DNA of 64,000 bases. It comes from JBJSXJ01 sp044235425 (GTDB lineage: Bacteria > Planctomycetota > Planctomycetia > Pirellulales > Pirellulaceae). The position numbers and the translations under genes are program-made. The stretch is from positions 25,121 to 89,120 of the forward strand of contig JBIIHW010000023.1 in the NCBI GenBank assembly GCA_044235425.1, written 5' to 3'. This document shows, piece after piece, positions 1 through 8,224 of the stretch (positions within the stretch are counted from its first letter, which is position 1; every line of letters starts with the position of its first letter). The notes under the pieces are model-generated. The model was not told the origin of the DNA. It saw only the letters and a program-made list of their open reading frames with translations, and did not search any database.

Positions 1-1
1 G

Positions 2-676
2 TTTGTGATTGGCAAAGTGGAGCCGCGGGTGGCGGCCGAACGCGCGGCGGCGATGGTCGCTCAAGGCTGGCAAGCCATTAAAGTCAAAGTTGGCATGGAT
101 CCGGTGGCGGACGTGGAACGCTTGCGAGCCGTGCGCGCAGCGATCGGACCTCACGTTTTTTTGTCGGTCGACGCCAATGGCGGTTACACGGTTGAGCAGG
201 CGATCTGGGTGTCGCCGCGACTCGAAGCACTCGACGTCGCGCTGCTCGAACAACCCACTCGGCGCGGCGATCACGTCGCCATGGCGGAGGTGCGACGACG
301 CAGTGGATTGCCGATCATGGCCGATGAAAGTGTCTTCACGCCACTCGATGCCCTCGAGATTCTCCGGCAGCGGTCCGCCGATGTGCTCAGTGTCTATCCA
401 GGGAAGCATGGGGGCATTCGAGCCACGCAGGCAATCGTGCGGATGGCAGAGGCGGCGGGAGTGGCATGCACGATCGGCAGCAACTTAGAGCGAGAAGTGG
501 CCACAGCCGCCATGGCGCACCTGACGGTCGCCACACCGAATCTGCAGTGTGAACGATTTCCTGGCGACTTGATCGGACCACTCTACTTCGAACAACCACT
601 TCCGCGCCAGCGGCTGCGCTATGAAGCAGACCGCCTCTGGGTCCCCGAGTCCCCAGGGCTCGGCGTCGAAGTATAA
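2..676 (+). CDS. Enolase-superfamily (mandelate racemase / muconate lactonizing type) enzyme, 5' end cut
   Basis: This is the C-terminal TIM-barrel half of an enolase-superfamily enzyme; the reading frame is open to the window edge, so the capping domain and true start lie upstream. Counting from the GTG at 5, the KxK catalytic pair is K26/K28, the metal ligands are D56 (DAN), E82 (LEQP) and D107 (ADES), and K134 lies on a later strand as in muconate-lactonizing-type members. Family members abstract a proton alpha to a carboxylate with Mg2+; dipeptide epimerases, succinylbenzoate synthases and sugar-acid dehydratases all look similar at this level, so the substrate is not assigned. The stop is 30 bases before the start of the next gene, suggesting an operon with the hydrolase and aminotransferase that follow. 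Confidence 0.85.
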   Translation, partial: FVIGKVEPRVAAERAAAMVAQGWQAIKVKVGMDPVADVERLRAVRAAIGPHVFLSVDANGGYTVEQAIWVSPRLEALDVALLEQPTRRGDHVAMAEVRRRSGLPIMADESVFTPLDALEILRQRSADVLSVYPGKHGGIRATQAIVRMAEAAGVACTIGSNLEREVATAAMAHLTVATPNLQCERFPGDLIGPLYFEQPLPRQRLRYEADRLWVPESPGLGVEV

Positions 677-706
677 CGGTGACTCAGGCACGAGGAGATG
701 ACGACC

Positions 707-1279
707 ATGGCACGCAGTCCCGATTTGATGTCACGACACGACACCGCACTGCTGGTGATCGATCTACAACGGCGACTCGTGCCCGTCATGCAGAATCGCG
801 ACCGCCTGCTCGGTAATACAGGGAAACTGATTCGTGGCGCGCGACTGCTCGGGCTGCCTGTGCTGGTCACGGAGCAGTATCCCCAAGGGCTCGGTGAGAC
901 CGTGCCCGAGATTGTTGCGGAATTGGCCGCGGGCCAAGTGCGGTTAGCCAAGCGTGCTTTTAGTTGTGCGGAATTGGGGGAGCTGTTTGAACCCCTGCGC
1001 GCGGCAGGAATATTTCGTATTTTAGTGGCCGGTATCGAGACCCATGTTTGCGTGCAGCAAACCGTGCTCGATCTGATTCATCTCGGATTTCGCCTCTATG
1101 TAGCTGCCGATGCCGTGTCCGCTCGTCAGCCACTGGATCACGAACTCGCCCTGCGGCGAATCGAATCGAGTGGAGCTACACTGACGACCACCGAGGCGGC
1201 TTTGTTGGAGTGGTGTGAGAGTTCGGCGGCGGCCGAATTCAAGCAGTTAAGCAGTCTGGTGAAGGAAACCGCTGGATAG
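707..1279 (+). CDS. Isochorismatase-family cysteine hydrolase
   Basis: Cytoplasmic cysteine hydrolase of the isochorismatase/nicotinamidase fold. The Asp-Lys-Cys triad is visible, in numbering from the ATG at 698, as D22 (VIDLQ), K85 (AKRAF) and C118 (THVCVQ). The TEQYPQGLG segment and the short length resemble the ISOC1/ISOC2-like branch rather than true isochorismatases. I chose the ATG at 707 because GAGGAG at 692-697 is nine bases upstream of it but directly abuts the alternative ATG at 698. It sits between an enolase-superfamily gene and a class V aminotransferase, probably in one transcript. The substrate is not predictable; amide or vinyl-ether hydrolysis is the family range. Confidence 0.87.
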   Translation: MARSPDLMSRHDTALLVIDLQRRLVPVMQNRDRLLGNTGKLIRGARLLGLPVLVTEQYPQGLGETVPEIVAELAAGQVRLAKRAFSCAELGELFEPLRAAGIFRILVAGIETHVCVQQTVLDLIHLGFRLYVAADAVSARQPLDHELALRRIESSGATLTTTEAALLEWCESSAAAEFKQLSSLVKETAG

Positions 1280-1304
1280 CTAATTTTTTCAAAGGATCGA
1301 TAAC

Positions 1305-2492
1305 ATGACCGTTGTAGGCGCTGAATTGAATCCACCGGTTCGAACCTTAATGGGCCCGGGCCCTAGCGACATCCATCCGCGCGTTTTGCAGGCGATGGCC
1401 AAAGGTACGGTTGGGCACTTAGACCCCTACTATCTGCAGCTCATGGATGAATTGCAGCGCATGCTACGCGGTCTGTTTCGCACCGAAAATCGGATGACGT
1501 TCGCGGTAAGTGCCACGGGATCGGCAGGGATGGAAGCAACGGTCGTGAACCTGATCGAACCCGGCGACTCCATGGTCGTCTGTGTCAACGGAGTGTTTGG
1601 CGCGCGCATGGCCGATGTCGCCGGACGAGCCGGCGCTCAGGTCGTGAAGGTGGAGCGACCATGGGGCGAAGTGTTTACACCCGACGATCTGCGCGTCGCA
1701 CTCGCCGGTCGCCCCAAGGCCGTCGGCATCGTCCTCGCCGAAACCTCGACCGGTGCCTGGCAACCGATTCCCGAGATCGCACGCGTGGTGCATGAAGCGG
1801 GAGCGCTGCTGTTAGTCGACGCCGTGACCGGGCTTGGTGGAGTACCGGTGGAGGTGGATGCCTGGAACATCGATGCGATTTATTCGGGGTCGCAGAAGTG
1901 CTTAAGTTGCCCGCCCGGACTCGCGCCCGTATCGTTCAACCAGCGGGCCTTGGATGTCATCCTCAGCCGTAAGACGAAGGTGCAAAGCTGGTATTTGGAT
2001 GTGTCGATGTTGGCGAGTTACTGGGGACAGGAACGGGTCTATCATCACACGGCACCGATCAACATGACCTATGGCCTCTATGAGGCGCTGCGTTTGATTC
2101 ACGAAGAGGGCTTGGAAAACTGCTTTGCGCGACACATGCGCAACCACCGAGCACTCAAGGCGGGCTTGGCGGCCATCGGCATCGGGTATTCAGCCGCCGA
2201 GGGGCATCAACTTCCCATGCTCAACGCCATCCATGTGCCGGCGGGTGTTGACGATGCCAAAGTTCGCTCCGGGCTGCTCAACCGCTTCAACATTGAAATT
2301 GGAGCTGGACTGGGTGCCTACAAGGGGAAGGTGTGGCGAGTGGGCTTGATGGGTTACGGCTCGCGGCCGGCCAATGTGCTGCTGTTCCTGTCGGCGCTGG
2401 AACAGCTGCTGTGCGAGCAGGGTTACGTGTTTACGCCAGGTGCAGGTGTCGCGGCGGCCAACGCTTGTTATCTGCGCGGCGACCACGGCTAA
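1305..2492 (+). CDS. Class V aminotransferase (alanine/serine-glyoxylate aminotransferase type)
   Basis: PLP-dependent aminotransferase of 395 residues, close to the alanine-glyoxylate / serine-glyoxylate / phosphonopyruvate-type transaminases. The N-terminal MGPGPSDIHPRV motif, D172 (VDAVTG, pyridine-nitrogen contact) and the Schiff-base lysine K198 within SGSQKCLSCPPG are all present. It likely transfers an amino group to or from glyoxylate or pyruvate in the cytoplasm. AAGGA at 1292-1296 precedes the ATG with normal spacing, and the gap to the isochorismatase-like gene is 25 bases. The gene is followed by about 215 bases without coding signal. Confidence 0.9.
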   Translation: MTVVGAELNPPVRTLMGPGPSDIHPRVLQAMAKGTVGHLDPYYLQLMDELQRMLRGLFRTENRMTFAVSATGSAGMEATVVNLIEPGDSMVVCVNGVFGARMADVAGRAGAQVVKVERPWGEVFTPDDLRVALAGRPKAVGIVLAETSTGAWQPIPEIARVVHEAGALLLVDAVTGLGGVPVEVDAWNIDAIYSGSQKCLSCPPGLAPVSFNQRALDVILSRKTKVQSWYLDVSMLASYWGQERVYHHTAPINMTYGLYEALRLIHEEGLENCFARHMRNHRALKAGLAAIGIGYSAAEGHQLPMLNAIHVPAGVDDAKVRSGLLNRFNIEIGAGLGAYKGKVWRVGLMGYGSRPANVLLFLSALEQLLCEQGYVFTPGAGVAAANACYLRGDHG

Positions 2493-2707
2493 TCGTGGCC
2501 GTGAGCTGGAACGGCGTAGAGGTCTCGGGGGACGACTGGAAAAGCTTGCGCTTGAGTTAAAATCCACCCGTTTACCCAATTTTCACGATTTCTTAATCGT
2601 CGACTGTAGCGATTGTGACGATAAGGAGAGCTGTCAGGCGGCGGTTTTAAGGCTTCACGTAGAAATCCGACCGTGCCCGCTCGTTTCTTCCTATCGAATC
2701 CAGGCGC

Positions 2708-4366
2708 ATGATGACGGTTTTTGATCGGCGGCTAATCGTTTGTCTGAGTGTCGCGGTGGTGCTTGTCAGTGGCTGCTTGCAGCCCGTGCTAGCACAGACT
2801 CCTCCCCGTTTCGAGCGGGCGGCCGCGGTGGCGGCTGAGGCGGGTTTCCCTGGAGGAGCACTGACGGAACGGGGGCCGCTGGGCAGCTCCTCTGCCGGTG
2901 GGGCGCTGGGAGTGTTCGACGCTTCCACGCCGGAGACCGATATTCTCACTCCTGCCGCTGCGACCCCTGCGGCCGTCACACCCGCAATCGTCACACCCGC
3001 AATCGTCACTCCGGAAGCGGTGACACCTGCGGCGGAGAGCGATCACTGGATTGATCAGTTCATTTCGTTTTATGACCCTGAGATCGCGATTGCTCGGGAG
3101 CAGGCCTACCAAGAGACGCCTGCGCCGCGAGCAGCGGGTGGCGCGTCCGAGGCGCCTAAACCGAAAAAATGGTACGACAAACTCAGCATTCGTGGCTACG
3201 CTCAATTCCGCATCAATGAAGATGTACGCACGGAGACAGGCTCCGCGAATCCTCAGTATGTTGGCGATCGTTCGATTGGCGAGGACCAGAGTTTCCTGAT
3301 TCGACGGGCGCGCATGATTTTCTCCGGCGATGTCCATGAGCGGCTCTATGTCTATCTGCAGCCCGATTTCGCCTCGAATGTTCCTGGCAGCAATGACAAC
3401 ACGCACTTTGCCCAGATTCGCGACTGGTATGGCGACGTTTATCTGGACGATGAGAAAGTGAATCGAGTGCGCGTGGGGCAGTCGAAAATGCCGTTCGGCT
3501 GGGAGAATCTGCAATCCAGTTCCAACCGTATCCCGCTCGACCGTAACGATGCCCTCAATAGCGGCTTTCGCAACGAACGTGATTTGGGTGTCGTGTATTA
3601 CTGGACGCCGCGCTGGGCTCAGGATTTCTTCAAGGAAGTGCTGGAGCAGGGCCTGAAGGGATCGGGCAACTATGGTGTATTTGGTTTGGGAGCGTACAAC
3701 GGACAGGGCGGATCGCTGCTGGAACTCAACGATAACCTGCATCTTGTGTCGCGCCTCACGCTGCCGATGACGCTGGCGAATTGTCAGCGCATGGAAGTGG
3801 GAGTTCAGGGCTACATTGGCGAGTATGCGGTAACGGGCTCCACGATTGACCCACCGGGTGCACCGGGACTAAGTCGCCCGAGTGGAACGGTTGACTTCTC
3901 GAATGCTTCGACAATCGCTGCCACGGCCAAGAACCGCAATGGCTGGGCCGATCGCCGCTTGGCCGGCAGCTTCATTTGGTATCCCCAGCCCTTGGGCTTC
4001 CAGGCTGAATGGATGGTTGGACGCGGTCCCGCACTCGATCCGACCCAAACAACGCTCGAAAATCGCTCGCTTTATGGCGGCTATGCGATGCTCACCTACA
4101 AGATTGACTCGCGAGGTATTTGGTTCCCCTTCGTGCGCTATTCCTATTTTCAAGGGGGATACAAATCAGAGCGGAACGCACCCTATGTCAACATCAGTGA
4201 ATGGGAAGCGGGTACCGAGTGGCAGATCAGTTCTGGTTCCGAGTTGACGCTGTCCTACCTGATGACCGACCGGACGAACACGACGGCGAACGGCTTGGCC
4301 GGTTCCACCTCGTACGGCCAATTTGTGGGCGATGTCCTGCGGCTGCAGTTCCAAATCAACTACTAA
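2708..4366 (+). CDS. Outer-membrane porin, OprO/OprP (phosphate-selective) family
   Basis: 552-residue predicted outer-membrane beta-barrel. An N-terminal signal (hydrophobic LIVCLSVAVVLVSGC, cut near VLAQ) leads into a low-complexity TP-rich spacer (residues 81-109) and then the porin domain, recognisable from KLSIRGYAQFRINED, FLIRRARMIFSGD, the RVGQSKMPFGWEN segment and alternating amphipathic strands ending in the aromatic LQFQINY tail typical of barrel insertion. Family members conduct phosphate or polyphosphate, but planctomycetes have many paralogues, so selectivity is uncertain. The C-Q at residues 23-24 could also be a lipobox-like cysteine. The stop codon overlaps the convergent dipeptidase stop by four bases. 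Confidence 0.85.
   Translation: MMTVFDRRLIVCLSVAVVLVSGCLQPVLAQTPPRFERAAAVAAEAGFPGGALTERGPLGSSSAGGALGVFDASTPETDILTPAAATPAAVTPAIVTPAIVTPEAVTPAAESDHWIDQFISFYDPEIAIAREQAYQETPAPRAAGGASEAPKPKKWYDKLSIRGYAQFRINEDVRTETGSANPQYVGDRSIGEDQSFLIRRARMIFSGDVHERLYVYLQPDFASNVPGSNDNTHFAQIRDWYGDVYLDDEKVNRVRVGQSKMPFGWENLQSSSNRIPLDRNDALNSGFRNERDLGVVYYWTPRWAQDFFKEVLEQGLKGSGNYGVFGLGAYNGQGGSLLELNDNLHLVSRLTLPMTLANCQRMEVGVQGYIGEYAVTGSTIDPPGAPGLSRPSGTVDFSNASTIAATAKNRNGWADRRLAGSFIWYPQPLGFQAEWMVGRGPALDPTQTTLENRSLYGGYAMLTYKIDSRGIWFPFVRYSYFQGGYKSERNAPYVNISEWEAGTEWQISSGSELTLSYLMTDRTNTTANGLAGSTSYGQFVGDVLRLQFQINY
2948..3034 (+). repeat. 15-bp in-frame tandem repeat (TP-rich linker)
   Basis: Six consecutive 15-base units encode TPAAA, TPAAV, TPAIV, TPAIV, TPEAV and the start of TPAA between the porin signal peptide and the barrel. 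Units three and four (2978-2992 and 2993-3007) are identical at the DNA level, which points to recent slippage. The region is probably a flexible periplasmic linker. Confidence 0.85.
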
Positions 4367-5622
4367 CGTTTTTGGGCTACCGGCAGGTCGCTCGCCATGC
4401 GTTCCACCTGCTGCATCACTCGCAGTGCATTCCCACCCAGGATTTTGCGAATCTGGTCGGGGGTGTAGCCGCGATTGAGAAGTTCCTGGGTGATACGGGG
4501 AAAGCACGAGACGTCGTGCAGGTCTGCCGGCACACTGACGATGCCGTCGAAATTCGAGCCCAAACCGACGGCATCGATCCCAGCAACTTTCACAATGTGA
4601 TCGATGTGATCGACCACATTGGAGACGGAAGTGGCAGGAAGAGGATTCTCTTGTAGCCAAGTCTGAATGCCAGCGAGGAACTCCTGCTCATTTTTATATT
4701 TCTTACGCATCGCGTTCGCTTGCTCACTGCGTCGCGCATAGGCCGCCACCAACTCGGAGGTGAGAAACGCGGGAAAGAAGTTGACATGGATCACTCCTCC
4801 ACGCTTGCCAATCTGCTCCAACAGTTCGTCAGACAGGTTCCGCGGATGGGGAGCCAGTTGTGCAGCACCGGCATGGGAAACGGTGATGGGTGAACGACTG
4901 ATTTCCAGTGTGTCACGAATGGTTTTTTCGGAAGCATGAGCAAGATCCAGGACGATTCCCAGCCGATTCGATTCGCTGATAACACTCTTGCCAAAATCAC
5001 TTAATCCCTGATTGAGGGGCCGATCCAGTGCGGCGTCGGCCCAAGCGTGAGAATCATCGTGAGTGACGGCCAAACAGCGCACGCCCAGTTCGTGGTAATG
5101 TCGCAACATCGCCAGCGACCCATCCAGCACGGCACCGTTTTCTAGCGCCAGTACTCCCGCAACCTTGCCTTCCCCGCGCAGCTTTAGCAGCTCCTCGCTG
5201 GACGTCGCCAGGCCCCAGGTGTCGGGATAGCGAGCCAGGAGGCTCTTGAGGGCATCGATTTGTTCCAGTGTTTCCCGGACGGCAGTCCCTTTTTTGACGC
5301 TATCCGACGAGACATAGATGGCGAAATACTCCGCCCCGACTCCCCCCTGACGCAGGCGCGGGAAATCAGTGTGTAAAAACGACTGGTGTCGCTGCAGATC
5401 GATGGTCGCGGGCAACTGGGGAGACCGCTTGAGAAGCGCTCGCAGTAAGTTGTTGTGCCCGTCAAACAGCAGGCTTTCCTGGTGGAGCTGATAGGCCTGG
5501 GGAGTCACGATCGTCGGCTCTACTCCGCCGGCAGGCATCCCCCACAGACAAGCTAGTAAGCTCCAGACCAAAAACCCGTTGATGCTTCGCAGACAAGTTC
5601 GGCTCAGGACAGTCAATTGCAT
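4363..5622 (-). CDS. Peptidase M19 (membrane/renal dipeptidase family), altered metal-site residues
   Basis: 419-residue exported M19-family protein: signal segment at residues 15-33, then the dipeptidase TIM barrel. Family landmarks include LFDGHNN (54-58), the GVLALENG strand carrying the bridging glutamate, LAVTHDDSHAW, LDLAHAS and ITVSHAGA, and GLGSNFDGI near the C-terminus. Classical members have DGHND and GSDFDG; here both aspartates are asparagine, so the second metal ligand and the catalytic acid/base region may be altered. The fold assignment is firm, the activity is not. It converges on the porin gene, sharing four bases (CTAA) that contain both stop codons. Confidence 0.88.
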   Translation of the reverse strand: MQLTVLSRTCLRSINGFLVWSLLACLWGMPAGGVEPTIVTPQAYQLHQESLLFDGHNNLLRALLKRSPQLPATIDLQRHQSFLHTDFPRLRQGGVGAEYFAIYVSSDSVKKGTAVRETLEQIDALKSLLARYPDTWGLATSSEELLKLRGEGKVAGVLALENGAVLDGSLAMLRHYHELGVRCLAVTHDDSHAWADAALDRPLNQGLSDFGKSVISESNRLGIVLDLAHASEKTIRDTLEISRSPITVSHAGAAQLAPHPRNLSDELLEQIGKRGGVIHVNFFPAFLTSELVAAYARRSEQANAMRKKYKNEQEFLAGIQTWLQENPLPATSVSNVVDHIDHIVKVAGIDAVGLGSNFDGIVSVPADLHDVSCFPRITQELLNRGYTPDQIRKILGGNALRVMQQVERMASDLPVAQKR

Positions 5623-6085
5623 GGCAAAGTCGATCCGCTAACGATAGGAGTGCTTCAGAACTGGTGCTGAGTCTGTGCAGAATGTGTTAAGACTCGATCG
5701 CTGATACATGAAGAAAGCGCGCGCTTTTCGTGAAGAAATGCGCTGCAGAAGATGAAGATTGCGGAAGATGAAGATTGCGGCGGATGAAATTTTCGGACGC
5801 GCGGCGGACGTGATGGACTGGAACCCCACCACAGAAACTCCACCAGCACCATTTCTTGTGGATATTAATCAAAAAACACTGTTGCATTTGAGGTACTGAT
5901 GTCGTTAAGATTACTTTTCGTTTAGGATTTGAGCTGGTTATGTGGTTGCTACCGTTTGTTCGGGGAAGCTCAGAAACCCGAGTCGCTGAATGAAAGTCTT
6001 TGCGGTGCGGTGATGTGCGGGCGGTAGCTGATTGGTGCACGATCTGTGGTCTGTTTTCTCCTTTCGTTCAAGGGAGTGTGACTTG
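5623..6085. other. Intergenic region with a short direct repeat
   Basis: About 460 bases between the divergent dipeptidase and PEP-CTERM genes. Short open frames here lack protein-like composition. It must hold both promoters, but I cannot place them with confidence. It contains two copies of a 15-base sequence (5750-5764 and 5766-5780, AGATGAAGATTGCGG) and is more A/T-rich around 5850-5960 than its flanks. Confidence 0.6.
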
Positions 6086-6766
6086 ATGCGAAATCTTGCG
6101 TTCTTAATGTTTGCTCACCTGATTTTCGTGGTCGCTCAACCGGCGGTGGCGGCCGTCGTTGTGGCGTGGGACTTCAATAGCGGTGTCGCGGAGGGCGTGG
6201 TGCAGCCTGGATTTAAGGGCAATTCGGCAGGATTAACGGCCCTTGGCTCCTTCAATGCTGGATCGCTTACGCCTTCTGGAACAACCAGTAATCGTTGGCG
6301 TACCGGTTCGTTCAGCAACGTCGGTTACGATCTGACCAGCGGTCTGAGTTTATCGTTCACCTACACCGGTCCGGTTTCGCTGTATGTGGAGCAGTTCGGG
6401 TTCAATTACGCAAACTCTGCGGGTACGGCTAAGCGTTGGATCAGAGTCGATTACCAGGTCCAACGAGGCGTCAATGCCGGAGGAAGAAGTGAAGGGCTGA
6501 ACGAGATCGCCGATCTATCGAAGACCAGCACCAGTTACTCGATGTTTGATACGAGTTTCTTCGAGCGTCTGACTGCTGGGGATACGATCATATTCCAGTT
6601 CTACTTTGGCCGGGACGCATCAGGCAGCGCGGTTCAGGTGGATCTCGATGCGATCAAGATTTCTGGTCAGATCGTGCCGGAGCCTGGTTCTTGGTTAATC
6701 TTTGGCGGAATGGGTTTGGGCATGGGAGTAGTGGCTTATCGCCGGCGTAGAGGCGCGGTTTTGTAA
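6086..6766 (+). CDS. PEP-CTERM sorting-domain protein
   Basis: Secreted protein of about 226 residues. It begins with a signal peptide (MRNLAFLMFAHLIFVVAQPAVAA) and ends with VPEPGSW, a hydrophobic glycine-rich helix and a basic RRRRG tail, the tripartite PEP-CTERM signal handled by exosortase in organisms with extracellular polymer. The middle is a beta-rich, Ser/Thr/Gly-rich domain of unknown function resembling adhesin-like sheets. I chose the ATG at 6086, preceded by AAGGGAG at 6070-6076, over an upstream TTG at 6032 that would place 18 polar residues before the signal. No exosortase gene lies in this window. Confidence 0.85.
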   Translation: MRNLAFLMFAHLIFVVAQPAVAAVVVAWDFNSGVAEGVVQPGFKGNSAGLTALGSFNAGSLTPSGTTSNRWRTGSFSNVGYDLTSGLSLSFTYTGPVSLYVEQFGFNYANSAGTAKRWIRVDYQVQRGVNAGGRSEGLNEIADLSKTSTSYSMFDTSFFERLTAGDTIIFQFYFGRDASGSAVQVDLDAIKISGQIVPEPGSWLIFGGMGLGMGVVAYRRRRGAVL

Positions 6767-6847
6767 GCACTGGTTTTCTCGACGCCGGAAATAGGCCATG
6801 ATAGGATTTCGCGTTGTCCGTCATCCCTATCCCACTGAAAACCGGTC

Positions 6848-8215
6848 ATGCTTAACATCGGCAGCTTTGACGCTCAGTCATGCAGTGGAGTGAGTCGCCG
6901 TGCGTTCTTGAGAGCGGGTACGGCGCTGCCGTTCGTGCTCCCGTCAGTAGCGGCGGGGTTGGTGGGATCAAGTTCACTTGCGCCCCGTTCGGCATCCGCC
7001 AGTTCTCCGCTGCGTGGACGGGCAAAATCGACGATCTTCGTCTGGCTGTGGGGGGCTCCTAGTCATATCGACACGATCGATCCGAAGCCGGATGCGGTCG
7101 GCGACGTGCGCGGTCCGTTTGCCACGATTGCCACGCGGACACCCGGTTTGCAGTTCACCGAGCTTCTGCCGAAACTGGCCAATCGCAGCGACTTGTTTAC
7201 GGTGGTACGGTCGCATGTAACGTTTTCCGGCGGCCATCCTGATGCTGGCACTTGGGGACTGACGGGGTTTGACGAGAAACCGACCCCCAAAGCTAATTTT
7301 GGCTCCATCGTCGCTCGGCATCGAGGCACGAAGGGCACTTTGCCGCCGTATGCCATGATCGGGCGCGGCCTGCCGCGCGATGTGGTCCGCAAAGTGGAAG
7401 GCTGTGGAGGTGGGCCGCTGGGGAGCGTTTACAATCCGTTCCTGCTGGGTTGTGATGAAGCGGGGCAAGTAGAAATTCCATCCCTCAAACTACTCGATGG
7501 CCTCGTGCCCAGTCGCATACACGACCGCTGGCAGTTGCTGGAAACTCTCGATCAAACGCGCCGCTCACTGGACGCCGACAAGCAAAGCTGGCGGCAACGA
7601 CAATTGCAAGCCTATCAGTTGCTCACCCGTTCCGAGGCCCGCCAGGCACTGGACCTGACCAGCGAGAGTGCCGCGGTGCGCGAGTCGTATGGCCAGACCT
7701 CGTTCGGACAAAGCTGCCTGCTCGCTCGACGTTTAGTCGAAGCTGAAGTGCCGTATGTTCATGTGAACTGGAGTGAGTATGTCGAGGCGGTCACACCGAA
7801 CACGGATTTCGGCTGGGACACTCACATTTTTAATTTTGATCTCCTGCCGGATCGGCTTTGTCCGATTTTTGATCGAGCGTTTACGGCGCTGCTGAACGAT
7901 CTTGCCGAGCGACGCTTGCTGGACTCCACGCTCGTGGTGGCGATCGGCGAGTTTGGTCGTACGCCGAAGATCAATAAGCGAGCGTCGCGCGATCACTGGC
8001 AACGCTGTTACTCTTCGATCTGGGCGGGGGCGGGGATTGAGCCAGGTCGAGTGATTGGTGCGAGTGATCGCAACGGCGAAGATCCGATCACGACTCCGAT
8101 CACGCCGCTGATGGTTGGCACGACGATTGCCGAACTGGCAGGACTTGATACGCAGGCCCGCGCCGAACTGCAAGTGCTGGATGGCGGCTCGGTCATTCAC
8201 GAATTGATTGGTTAG
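6848..8215 (+). CDS. DUF1501 protein, Tat-exported
   Basis: 455-residue planctomycete DUF1501 protein with an alkaline-phosphatase/sulfatase-like fold. The Tat motif SRRAFLRAG (16-24) is followed by a hydrophobic stretch. Typical DUF1501 segments follow: FVWLWGAPSHIDTIDPKP, VTFSGGHPDAGTWGLTG, the FGWDTHIFNF block, VVAIGEFGRTPKIN and RDHWQRCYSSIWAGAG. The proteins are presumed periplasmic and usually pair with DUF1549/DUF1553 cytochromes, but here the neighbour is a TolB-like propeller nine bases downstream, so the two are probably co-transcribed. The biochemical activity of the family is unknown. Confidence 0.9.
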   Translation: MLNIGSFDAQSCSGVSRRAFLRAGTALPFVLPSVAAGLVGSSSLAPRSASASSPLRGRAKSTIFVWLWGAPSHIDTIDPKPDAVGDVRGPFATIATRTPGLQFTELLPKLANRSDLFTVVRSHVTFSGGHPDAGTWGLTGFDEKPTPKANFGSIVARHRGTKGTLPPYAMIGRGLPRDVVRKVEGCGGGPLGSVYNPFLLGCDEAGQVEIPSLKLLDGLVPSRIHDRWQLLETLDQTRRSLDADKQSWRQRQLQAYQLLTRSEARQALDLTSESAAVRESYGQTSFGQSCLLARRLVEAEVPYVHVNWSEYVEAVTPNTDFGWDTHIFNFDLLPDRLCPIFDRAFTALLNDLAERRLLDSTLVVAIGEFGRTPKINKRASRDHWQRCYSSIWAGAGIEPGRVIGASDRNGEDPITTPITPLMVGTTIAELAGLDTQARAELQVLDGGSVIHELIG

Positions 8216-8224
8216 GGCCAAACC

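Noticed and set aside
4166..4660. Open frames antisense or out of phase inside longer genes, for example this minus-strand frame across the porin/dipeptidase junction.
   Set aside because: They overlap well-supported genes in other frames and show no domain, signal or start context of their own.
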